NCBI GenBank assembly: GCA_017858295.1 | Contig: JAFMBU010000024.1 | Coordinates: 1 to 15,271 of the forward strand | Direction of reading: 5' to 3' | From: Porticoccaceae bacterium | GTDB taxonomy: Bacteria; Pseudomonadota; Gammaproteobacteria; Pseudomonadales; Porticoccaceae | DNA length: 15,271 nt | In this document: positions 1 to 5,977 of the stretch, in pieces | How positions within the stretch are numbered: position 1 is the stretch's first letter | How the letters are laid out: the number at the start of each line of letters is the position of its first letter | Translations under genes and position numbers: made by a program | The notes under the pieces: generated by a model | Seen by the model: only the letters and a program-made list of their open reading frames with translations | Told to the model about the DNA's origin: nothing | Database searches by the model: none

Positions 1-113
1 TGATCATCACCTCTAAGCGGCAGCAGCTCGCCTGGCAAGTTGAGCAGCTGACCTCGGACGCCGGGATGTTTTTAACATTAATTGTCATCTGTAATACTCA
101 TAGATGGGCTTAG
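1..113. other. Unresolved edge region, possible C-terminal end of a plus-strand gene
   Basis: The plus-strand frame beginning at base 3 is open from the window edge to a TAG at 111-113, giving about 36 residues (start IITSKRQQLAWQVEQL), rich in G or C at third positions over the first 60 bases. The opposite strand is also open in one frame over roughly bases 1-72, so the coding strand is not settled. A weak stem (CTCGG, three-base loop, CCGGG with one G-U pair) followed by ATGTTTTT at about 53-72 could be a plus-strand terminator, in which case the real gene would end earlier. I recognise no family. The region is tail-to-tail with the ydgJ-like gene if it is plus-strand coding. Confidence 0.2.
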
Positions 114-1171
114 CTTGTAGCTAAGTCGGCTCTATTTGAAAGGGATTTAGGGACTGACAATGTCGTACCTTTGGCACTACTTTTTTCCGCTAACTCGAGT
201 ATTTTCAGCACGTTAACCGCATCTTCGGGACTCACCGGATTGTCAGCTCCTGATTCTATCGCGTTACTGATCTCCGCGTAATATTGCTGGTAGCAACCCG
301 GCTCAGTTTTAATCAGTTCACTGGAATACTCAGAATAGAAACACCCAAAATCTTGCTCAGCTTCTAGGCCGTAACATGAGTCATTGGGTGAAGCACCATT
401 CTTTAATTGCTGCTCTTGAGGATCAAGCCCATATTTGACGAAACTTCCTTTGCTTCCCTCAAGGCGAAAACGGGTATTCGGCGCGGCGGAAAACGAACTG
501 CCATGAAGAATCACTTCAAGATTTTTATAGTGTAGTAACACATGAAAATAATCCGTGGTTTTGGAGTCGTCCCTCATGGGCAGGCATCTTGCTGTAACGG
601 CTTTTGGCAAGCCAAAGAGGCGAATTGTTTGGTCAACCAAGTGAGAACCCAAATCAAACCATATTCCGGACCCGGGACCAGGCTGCTCGCGCCAACGCTG
701 CCGAACTGTGGGGCGAAATCGATCGAAACGGGATTCAAATAAACGCACATCGCCGACCACAGTCTTATGGACTATTTTCTGTAGCGTTAGAAAGTCGCCA
801 TCCCAGCGCCGGTTATGGAATACCGACAGCAGCAGAGAGCGTTCGCGGGCAATATCGATTAGCTCCTGCGCCTCTATACTGGTTGTCACCATGGGCTTTT
901 CCACAATAACATTCAGCCCACTTTTTAAGCACTGTTTGGCAATCGGGTAATGGGCCTCATTGGGGGCAGTAATCACCACCAAATTGATATCTGCTCCAGC
1001 GATCAAGTCCTGTGCAGTGTCAAAAACTAAAACCTGAGGATACTCTGTTGCCAACAGGTTTTTCTGAGAGCTGCTAATTGCCGTCAGCTCAAAGGATTGC
1101 GATGCATTTATAAGAGGGATATGAAATGTCTTAGCCGAATAACCAAACCCAATAATACCCACCTTAATCAT
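110..1171 (-). CDS. ydgJ: Gfo/Idh/MocA-family NAD(P)-dependent oxidoreductase, YdgJ-like
   Basis: Predicted cytoplasmic dehydrogenase of 353 residues. The N-terminus is a Rossmann NAD(P)-binding fold with the glycine motif GFGYSAKTFH at residues 8-17, and the family's EKP motif is at 91-93, its lysine being the usual catalytic/cofactor residue. The C-terminal half is the alpha/beta substrate domain with GSGIWFDLGSHLVDQ at 167-181, containing the Asp173-x3-His177-x2-Asp180 pattern typical of the family. Long stretches (SVFHNRRWD at 116-124, FDRFRPTVRQRWREQ, VKYGLDPQEQQLKNG) closely resemble E. coli YdgJ. The substrate is unknown; the family acts on sugars, inositols and related polyols. The ATG start has GAGGA nine bases upstream. 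It lies 18 bases downstream of the DUF1456 gene and is probably the last gene of that three-gene unit. Confidence 0.9.
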   Translation of the reverse strand: MIKVGIIGFGYSAKTFHIPLINASQSFELTAISSSQKNLLATEYPQVLVFDTAQDLIAGADINLVVITAPNEAHYPIAKQCLKSGLNVIVEKPMVTTSIEAQELIDIARERSLLLSVFHNRRWDGDFLTLQKIVHKTVVGDVRLFESRFDRFRPTVRQRWREQPGPGSGIWFDLGSHLVDQTIRLFGLPKAVTARCLPMRDDSKTTDYFHVLLHYKNLEVILHGSSFSAAPNTRFRLEGSKGSFVKYGLDPQEQQLKNGASPNDSCYGLEAEQDFGCFYSEYSSELIKTEPGCYQQYYAEISNAIESGADNPVSPEDAVNVLKILELAEKSSAKGTTLSVPKSLSNRADLATS

Positions 1172-1189
1172 GTCGCTTTATCCTCGAGT

Positions 1190-1651
1190 CTATTTTTTTC
1201 TGTAACGCTTTTCCATACCATCGAGAAAATTACGCAGCACCTGATCCAGGCATTCTCTATAGTTTTTATGGTCTGGACGACGGAATAAGGCGCTCAACTC
1301 GTGTTTGCTCATAGTGAACTCATTGAGCTTCAGAATCTCAAGCAAATCATCTGCCTGAAGACTCAGTGCGATCTTCAGCTTGCGCAGCACACTGTTATTA
1401 CTGAGAAAATGCTCTGGCTCAGGAGTACCCTTATCGCTGGGCCCTCTATTCTTAATAATCAGGCCATTCAAGAAGCTAGCAAGATTTACATCTTCACAGA
1501 GCACAAACTCAGGCTCCCCTTCCCGGGCCAACCAAGTAGCCAGCTCAGCTTTATTGCCCTCATAGCCGCCGAGCTTAAAGATAGAGATCATCAGCGGATC
1601 GCTAAAATCGAAGATGTAGCGCACCCGGCGCAAGATATCGTTATTGTTGAT
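1190..1651 (-). CDS. yehS: DUF1456 (YehS-family) protein, probable ATC start
   Basis: Small cytoplasmic protein of unknown function, 153 residues from the start chosen here (E. coli YehS is 156). It consists of two related halves: NNDILRRVRYIF near residue 3 is echoed by NNSVLRKLKIAL at 85-96, and each half ends with a F-L-x-G-[LM] segment. PDHKNYRECLDQ at 126-137 is a YehS hallmark. No ATG, GTG or TTG precedes the first NNDIL motif in frame after the in-frame TGA at 1679-1681. The only conventional start is TTG at 1633, which would cut off NNND and lacks a ribosome site. An ATC at 1649-1651 sits seven bases after a consensus AGGAGG and gives the family's normal N-terminus. If ATC is not used or is a base error, the start is TTG 1633. 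It begins immediately after the stop of the DUF6172-like gene, suggesting coupled translation. Confidence 0.85.
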   Translation of the reverse strand: MNNNDILRRVRYIFDFSDPLMISIFKLGGYEGNKAELATWLAREGEPEFVLCEDVNLASFLNGLIIKNRGPSDKGTPEPEHFLSNNSVLRKLKIALSLQADDLLEILKLNEFTMSKHELSALFRRPDHKNYRECLDQVLRNFLDGMEKRYRKK

Positions 1652-1653
1652 AG

Positions 1654-1989
1654 CTAGTCCTCCTCTACTGCAGGGGTTTCATCGCTACTAACGGCTTTTA
1701 CTGCAGAGAGTTCATCCCCGCCAATCGCTTTAGCGTTGATTTCTACATACAGAGTCATAATGCCCTTGGCCACAAATTCATCGACGTTTTTGGTCAGGGA
1801 AGACAGATGAACTTCCATAGCAGTCTCTTCGGACTCGCCAAATTTGCAGTCAAAGCCCCAGTATTTGGCGCCAGAGGGCAAAGTCTTGGCCCGTTCTTTC
1901 TTGAGAAACTTGCGGATGTCGTGCTTCACCGAGTCGACGACTCTAGGTAATTTTATTTTCGGGTGTTCTAATTTAAAGGTCTTTTTCAT
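1654..1989 (-). CDS. Small DUF6172-like protein
   Basis: A 111-residue, charged, soluble protein without signal peptide or membrane segment. The opening MKKTFKLEHPKIKLPR, then a lysine-rich helix (VKHDIRKFLKKERAKTLP) and YWGFDCKFGES at about 43-53, match my recollection of the DUF6172 family (roughly 95-100 residues, function unknown). The last 20 or so residues (SAVKAVSSDETPAVEED) are an acidic low-complexity tail that may be specific to this lineage. The start has AGGA five bases upstream of ATG. The tail's final codons carry the Shine-Dalgarno of the next gene, so its termination and the next initiation are likely coupled. First gene of a probable three-gene unit. The family call is from memory of the N-terminal pattern; that the gene is real is more certain. 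Confidence 0.75.
   Translation of the reverse strand: MKKTFKLEHPKIKLPRVVDSVKHDIRKFLKKERAKTLPSGAKYWGFDCKFGESEETAMEVHLSSLTKNVDEFVAKGIMTLYVEINAKAIGGDELSAVKAVSSDETPAVEED
1659..1664 (-). promoter_or_regulatory. Consensus Shine-Dalgarno deciding the DUF1456 start
   Basis: AGGAGG on the minus strand lies within the last codons of the DUF6172-like gene, seven bases before the ATC at 1649-1651 and 25 bases before the TTG at 1633. The spacing fits the ATC and not the TTG. Confidence 0.6.
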
Positions 1990-2054
1990 GGGGATCCTAC
2001 TGAGGTGGGCAGCCGCGGAATGCGGGACAGTTACTTAGTGCGGGGAGTGTAGTG

Positions 2055-2083
2055 GTTATGGGGGGATTCTGCTATTAATTCAA
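2055..2083 (-). promoter_or_regulatory. Candidate sigma70 promoter for the DUF6172-DUF1456-ydgJ unit
   Basis: On the minus strand TTGAAT (2078-2083), a 17-base spacer, then CATAAC (2055-2060). Each hexamer matches consensus at four of six positions. It is the best pair I found between ubiD and the DUF6172-like start, and leaves a leader of about 60 bases. Confidence 0.3.
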
Positions 2084-2198
2084 GCTTAGCTGATGGCTAT
2101 GCGCTGGATTTTGGGGTCACTAAGGGCGTCCTTAGCTCTTCCTGGGTAAGGTGCCGACTGTCGTCTTGCTACCATATGGTCTAAATGCAACACAAAAG

Positions 2199-2224
2199 GG
2201 CAGTGATATGACAACCTCACTGCC
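2199..2224 (-). terminator. Probable intrinsic terminator after ubiD
   Basis: GGCAGTGA (2199-2206) and TCACTGCC (2217-2224) form a perfect 8-bp stem with a 10-base loop. Read on the minus strand the stem is followed by CTTTTGTG, a short U-tract, about 45 bases past the ubiD stop. A second stem, TGCCAAC (2221-2227) with GTTGGCA (2245-2251), shares four bases with it, so the two cannot both form completely. Confidence 0.5.
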
Positions 2225-2268
2225 AACAGACTCTCACGGGCCATGTTGGCAGTTTGCTTTCAATACGC

Positions 2269-3759
2269 TCAATCAATATTGATCCCCAGCTCGTCCCACA
2301 TCTCATCGACACGCTGTTTGACGGCGTCATCCATCACTATGGTTTCGCCCCATTCGCGGTCGGTTTCGCCGGGCAATTTGTTGGTCGCGTCCATACCCAT
2401 TTTAGAGCCTAGGCCGGAGACGGGGGAGGCGAAGTCGAGGTAGTCGATGGGGGTATTTTCCACCATCATGGTGTCGCGGACCGGGTCCATTCTGGTGGTC
2501 ATGGCCCAGACTACGTCTTCCCAATTGCGCACGTCTATATCGTCGTCGGTGACAATAACAAACTTGGTATACATAAACTGGCGCAGAAAAGACCAGACCC
2601 CCATCATCACGCGTTTGGCGTGGCCTGGGTATTGTTTCTTCATGCTGACGATGGCCATGCGGTAGGAGCAGCCTTCCGGGGGCAGGTAGAAGTCGACGAT
2701 CTCGGGAAATTGCTTTTGCAGTATGGGTACAAAGACTTCATTGAGTGCCACGCCCAGTACAGCTGGTTCATCCGGTGGACGGCCGGTGTAGGTGCTGTGA
2801 TAGATGGGATCTCTGCGGTGGGTGATGCGGTCGATGGTGAATACCGGGAAGCTTTCCACTTCGTTGTAGTAACCGGTGTGATCGCCAAAGGGACCTTCCT
2901 CGGCGACTTCCCCCGGGTGCAGAAAGCCTTCGAGAATAAACTCTGCTGTGGCTGGGACTTGCAGGTCATTGCCTAGGCATTTGGCGACCTGAGTTTTCTC
3001 GCCGCGCAACAGGCCAGCGAAGGCGTATTCCGAGAGTGTATCCGGTACTGGTGTGACGGCGCCCAAGGTGGTGGCGGGGTCTGCGCCCAGTGCTATGGCA
3101 ACTGGATAGGGCTTGCCAGGAAAGCGTTTTTGAAATTCTCGGTAGTCGAGGGCGCCGCCACGGTGGGCGAGCCAGCGCATAATTAATTTGTTTTTGCCGA
3201 TCTTCTGCATGCGGTAGATGCCAAGGTTCTGGCGTTCTTTTTCCGGGCCGCGGGTGACTGCTAGTGCCCAGGTGACCAATGGCGCTTTGTCCCCGGGCCA
3301 GCAGGTTTGGATGGGGAGTTTATCTAGGTCAACGTCGTCACCTTCGATCACGACTTCCTGGCAGGGCGGGTTTTTGATCTGCTTAACAGGCATATTTAGC
3401 ACCTGCTTGAAATCGTGACGCTTTTCCCAGAGATCCCGCAGTCCTTTGGGTGGCTCTGGTTCTTTAAGAAACGCTAACAGAGTTCCCACATCGCGGAGGG
3501 CGCTGACATTTTCTTGCCCCATACCCATGGCGACCCGATCTGGGGTGCCAAACAGGTTGCAGAGAACTGGTGTGTCGTAGCCTTTGGGGTTTTCAAATAG
3601 GAGTGCCGGACCCTTAGCGCGCAGTGTGCGGTCGCTGATCTCGGTCATTTCTAGATTGGGATCGACCTCTTGCTTGATGCGAACTAGCTCTCCCCGCTGT
3701 TCGAGGAAAGCTATAAATTCACGCAGGTCAGAATATTTCAACGGGCTTTTAAATGTCAT
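2269..3759 (-). CDS. ubiD: 3-octaprenyl-4-hydroxybenzoate decarboxylase UbiD
   Basis: Decarboxylates the prenylated 4-hydroxybenzoate intermediate of ubiquinone biosynthesis, using prenylated FMN made by UbiX (not in this window). The 496 residues match the E. coli enzyme (497) almost throughout: ALLFENPKGYDTPVLCNLFG at 52-71, NLGIYRMQ at 178-185 with the cofactor-side arginine, GALDYREF, ALGADPAT, EEGPFGDHTGYY at 287-298 carrying the conserved acidic residues, and HSTYTGRPPDEPAVLGVALN. The start matches the family, with KYSDLREF near residue 8 as in E. coli KYNDLRDF. It lies 63 bases downstream of rho with no obvious terminator between, so it may be read from the rho or trxA promoter; trxA-rho-ubiD is a known gammaproteobacterial order. 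A hairpin with a U-tract follows the gene. Confidence 0.97.
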   Translation of the reverse strand: MTFKSPLKYSDLREFIAFLEQRGELVRIKQEVDPNLEMTEISDRTLRAKGPALLFENPKGYDTPVLCNLFGTPDRVAMGMGQENVSALRDVGTLLAFLKEPEPPKGLRDLWEKRHDFKQVLNMPVKQIKNPPCQEVVIEGDDVDLDKLPIQTCWPGDKAPLVTWALAVTRGPEKERQNLGIYRMQKIGKNKLIMRWLAHRGGALDYREFQKRFPGKPYPVAIALGADPATTLGAVTPVPDTLSEYAFAGLLRGEKTQVAKCLGNDLQVPATAEFILEGFLHPGEVAEEGPFGDHTGYYNEVESFPVFTIDRITHRRDPIYHSTYTGRPPDEPAVLGVALNEVFVPILQKQFPEIVDFYLPPEGCSYRMAIVSMKKQYPGHAKRVMMGVWSFLRQFMYTKFVIVTDDDIDVRNWEDVVWAMTTRMDPVRDTMMVENTPIDYLDFASPVSGLGSKMGMDATNKLPGETDREWGETIVMDDAVKQRVDEMWDELGINID

Positions 3760-3822
3760 GGTGCTTGGGCCTAGGTCAGTGCAACAGGCCTATGATACGC
3801 AAGCTGCACTTATTTTGGCGCA

Positions 3823-5082
3823 CTATTTACGCCGCATTGCACCAAAGAATTCGGCATTGTTTTTAAAGCCTTTGAGCTTATCAGTCATAAACTCGATGGC
3901 GGCAACGTCTTCCATATCGTGGAGTAGTTTGCGCAGAATCCAGACACGTTGCAGCTCGTCTTCATCCATCAACAGGTCTTCCCGGCGGGTACCGGAGCGA
4001 CGAATATTGATCGAGGGGTAGACGCGCTTTTCAGCGATCTTGCGATCGAGAATCAGCTCCATGTTACCGGTGCCTTTAAATTCTTCGTAGATCACTTCGT
4101 CCATTTTCGAGCCGGTATCAACCAGTGCGGTGGCAATAATACTGAGGCTGCCGCCATGTTCGATGTTACGTGCAGCGCCGAAGAAACGCTTGGGTTTCTC
4201 AAGGGCGTGGGCATCGACACCACCGGTAAGTACTTTACCGGAGGAGGGGATTACGGTGTTATAGGCACGGGCTAAACGGGTGATGGAATCGAGCAGAATC
4301 ACTACGTCTTTTTTGTGCTCTACCAGGCGTTTGGCCCGCTCGATTACCATTTCGGCAACCTGCACGTGACGTGTTGGTGGCTCATCAAAGGTGGAGGCAA
4401 TGACTTCACCGCGCACGGTGCGCTGCATTTCGGTTACTTCTTCCGGACGTTCATCGATCAGCAATACGATAATGATACATTCGGGATTGTTGCGAATAAT
4501 CGACTGAGCAATATTCTGCATCATGATAGTTTTACCGGCTTTCGGCGGTGCCACGATCAAGCCGCGCTGACCTTTACCGATCGGAGAGACCAAATCAATA
4601 ATACGACCGGTCAAATCTTCCGAAGAACCATTGCCAGCTTCCAGCGTTAGGCGCTGATCTGGGAATAGTGGGGTAAGGTTTTCAAAAAGAATTTTGTTGC
4701 GGGCATTTTCTGGAGCGTCGAGGTTGATCTCGTCAACTTTGAGCATGGCGAAGTAGCGTTCACCGTCTTTCGGTGGGCGTATCTTGCCAGAGATGCCGTC
4801 ACCAGTGCGCAGGTTAAAGCGTCTTATCTGGCTGGGTGATACATAGATGTCGTCGGGGCCGGCGAGGTAGGAGGCGCCTGCTGAGCGCAGGAAGCCAAAA
4901 CCGTCTGGGAGTATTTCTAATACGCCGTCGCCGTAAATATCATCGCCGCCTTTGGCGTGTTTTTTGAGTAGGGCAAAGATGATGTCTTGTTTTCTTGATC
5001 GAGCTAAATTGTCGAGGCCGGCAGCGGCTGTCATCTTCAAAAGTTCGTCAATAGGTTTTTGTTTTAGTTCGGATAGATTCAT
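3823..5082 (-). CDS. rho: Transcription termination factor Rho
   Basis: Hexameric RNA-dependent ATPase/helicase that ends transcription of untranslated RNA. At 419 residues it equals the E. coli length. The N-terminal helical domain (1-47) is followed by the RNA-binding OB fold with DGFGFLRS at 60-67 and YVSPSQIRRFNLRTGD at 80-95. The ATPase core has Walker A PPKAGKT at 179-185, Walker B VILLDSITR at 261-269, the Q-loop region PSSGKVLTGGVD at 279-290 and the R-loop DTGSKMDEV. MNLSELK agrees with E. coli MNLTELK, so the start is firm. The bases before it (CCCTAAAATATCCCTCCT) contain no Shine-Dalgarno. The leader is C-rich and G-poor, which suits the autogenous Rho-dependent attenuation known for E. 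coli rho. Confidence 0.99.
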   Translation of the reverse strand: MNLSELKQKPIDELLKMTAAAGLDNLARSRKQDIIFALLKKHAKGGDDIYGDGVLEILPDGFGFLRSAGASYLAGPDDIYVSPSQIRRFNLRTGDGISGKIRPPKDGERYFAMLKVDEINLDAPENARNKILFENLTPLFPDQRLTLEAGNGSSEDLTGRIIDLVSPIGKGQRGLIVAPPKAGKTIMMQNIAQSIIRNNPECIIIVLLIDERPEEVTEMQRTVRGEVIASTFDEPPTRHVQVAEMVIERAKRLVEHKKDVVILLDSITRLARAYNTVIPSSGKVLTGGVDAHALEKPKRFFGAARNIEHGGSLSIIATALVDTGSKMDEVIYEEFKGTGNMELILDRKIAEKRVYPSINIRRSGTRREDLLMDEDELQRVWILRKLLHDMEDVAAIEFMTDKLKGFKNNAEFFGAMRRK

Positions 5083-5314
5083 AGGAGGGATATTTTAGGG
5101 TTGCTATAGGTTTGATAGAGGGATTGGCTTTACAGCCGGTTTGTTAATTTTTCTACTTTTTGCTTCTAAGGGTTTACTTTAAATTTTGAGTGAGGCTCGC
5201 CGGCTGCTTATGCTGTGTCATTTAATTAAATAAGACTAGAGCTGGGCTATTAGATAACACCGAAAGTGGTTAGTTGGGGAGCCTACGTGGAATATAAATG
5301 CTTGAATAGGAAGA
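5083..5314 (-). promoter_or_regulatory. Long C-rich, G-poor rho leader
   Basis: This 298-base gap between trxA and rho holds no supported gene. By hand count the minus strand of 5083-5314 has about 63 C and 28 G, with G almost absent in the last 45 bases before the rho ATG. That is the composition of Rho-utilisation sites. CAGCCGG and CCGGCTG (5200-5206 and 5133-5139) could close a 60-base unstructured loop. A 12-bp palindrome ATTTAATTAAAT lies at 5220-5231. E. coli rho is autoregulated by termination within its leader; the same here is inference from composition. Confidence 0.45.
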
Positions 5315-5342
5315 AGTATAGCGTGCATTGATCAAAGCGCAA
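5315..5342 (-). promoter_or_regulatory. Candidate rho promoter
   Basis: On the minus strand TTGCGC (5337-5342), 16 bases, TATACT (5315-5320). The -10 is five of six to consensus, the -35 weak. It lies directly beyond the trxA terminator and would give a leader of about 225 bases. Confidence 0.35.
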
Positions 5343-5348
5343 GGAAAT

Positions 5349-5376
5349 TTTGCGGCCCCGAAACCAGGACCGCAAA
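5349..5376 (-). terminator. Probable intrinsic terminator after trxA
   Basis: TTTGCGG (5349-5355) and CCGCAAA (5370-5376) form a perfect 7-bp stem that can extend inward by CC/GG past a one-base mismatch. It begins four bases beyond the trxA stop. The minus-strand 3' flank is ATTTCCTT after the stem, a modest U-tract. It would partly separate trxA from rho. Confidence 0.55.
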
Positions 5377-5380
5377 GGGA

Positions 5381-5707
5381 TTACAAAATGCTGTCGACAA
5401 ATTCAACCAGCTGGGCTTTGGATAGAGCACCTACTTTCGTGGCTTCTACAGTGCCGTTTTTAAACACCAGCAGTGTTGGGATGCCGCGAACATTAAACTT
5501 TGCCGCTGTTTCTGGGCTGGTGTCCACATCGACTTTGCAGATTTTTACCCGTCCTGCATATTCGGTAGAGAGTTCATCGAGCAGCGGGGCAATCATTTTG
5601 CAGGGGCCACACCAGGCCGCCCAAAAATCTACCAGTGCTGGAATATCTGACTGCAGTACGTCGTTTTCAAAGCTAGAATCTGTCGTGTGAACGATAGCGT
5701 CGCTCAT
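5381..5707 (-). CDS. trxA: Thioredoxin 1
   Basis: Cytoplasmic disulfide reductase, 108 residues, recycled by thioredoxin reductase. The active site WCGPCK has Cys33 and Cys36, the buried acid is in LVDFWA (Asp27), and the cis-proline is in RGIPTL (Pro77). Size and sequence match E. coli TrxA. An in-frame ATG at 5768-5770 would add 21 residues, but those fall over the likely promoter and do not resemble thioredoxins. The start chosen at 5707 has GGAG seven bases upstream. It is first in trxA-rho-ubiD and is divergent from the membrane-flavoprotein fusion gene. A hairpin follows the stop closely. Confidence 0.97.
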   Translation of the reverse strand: MSDAIVHTTDSSFENDVLQSDIPALVDFWAAWCGPCKMIAPLLDELSTEYAGRVKICKVDVDTSPETAAKFNVRGIPTLLVFKNGTVEATKVGALSKAQLVEFVDSIL

Positions 5708-5760
5708 AGTGGGTCTCCACAAGTAATTAAAGTTATTGCCAGAAGCAGTATTCTGCGGCC

Positions 5761-5790
5761 ATGTTACCATTCACTGCACAAAAGTCTCAA
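5761..5790 (-). promoter_or_regulatory. Candidate trxA promoter
   Basis: On the minus strand TTGAGA (5785-5790), 18 bases, TAACAT (5761-5766); each hexamer matches consensus at four positions. It predicts a leader of about 45 bases before the ATG at 5707 and supports that start over the upstream ATG. Confidence 0.4.
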
Positions 5791-5866
5791 TGCAAAAAAG
5801 GATAAGGACGCGGATCTTTTTTCGACAGCGGGTTTGGCCGAAAAACTGGATGAATGAGCAATAAAA

Positions 5867-5894
5867 ATGACAGCTTGCCTGAGATCAAGATAAT
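5867..5894 (+). promoter_or_regulatory. Candidate promoter of the TVP38-flavoprotein fusion gene
   Basis: ATGACA (5867-5872), 16 bases, GATAAT (5889-5894). Both hexamers are five of six to sigma70 consensus. The start of transcription would be near 5901, about 77 bases before the GTG start. The rest of the 270-base divergent gap shows no other gene. Confidence 0.45.
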
Positions 5895-5977
5895 TGAATT
5901 TACTTTCTGAGAGCAGCCTAAAGGTTTGCTAAGCGCGCAGGTTGATTGAGGGGTAAGGCTTATTAAGAGGTATTACA

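Noticed and set aside
2171..2180. Palindrome ACCATATGGT as an operator
   Set aside because: Ten-base palindromes occur by chance and this one is far from any promoter I could support.
2620..2976. Open plus-strand frame of 118 codons inside ubiD
   Set aside because: Antisense to a strongly conserved enzyme; the translation resembles no family and has no ribosome site.
3584..4021. Open plus-strand frame of 145 codons across the ubiD/rho junction
   Set aside because: Low-complexity serine/arginine-rich translation typical of a shadow of coding sequence on the other strand.
5174..5221. A 15-residue open frame (MTQHKQPASLTQNLK) in the rho leader, reminiscent of a leader peptide
   Set aside because: No Shine-Dalgarno and no similarity to E. 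coli rhoL; such a short frame is expected by chance.
5708..5770. N-terminal extension of thioredoxin from an upstream in-frame ATG
   Set aside because: The extra 21 residues do not match thioredoxins, the internal ATG has a proper ribosome site, and the extension covers the likely promoter.
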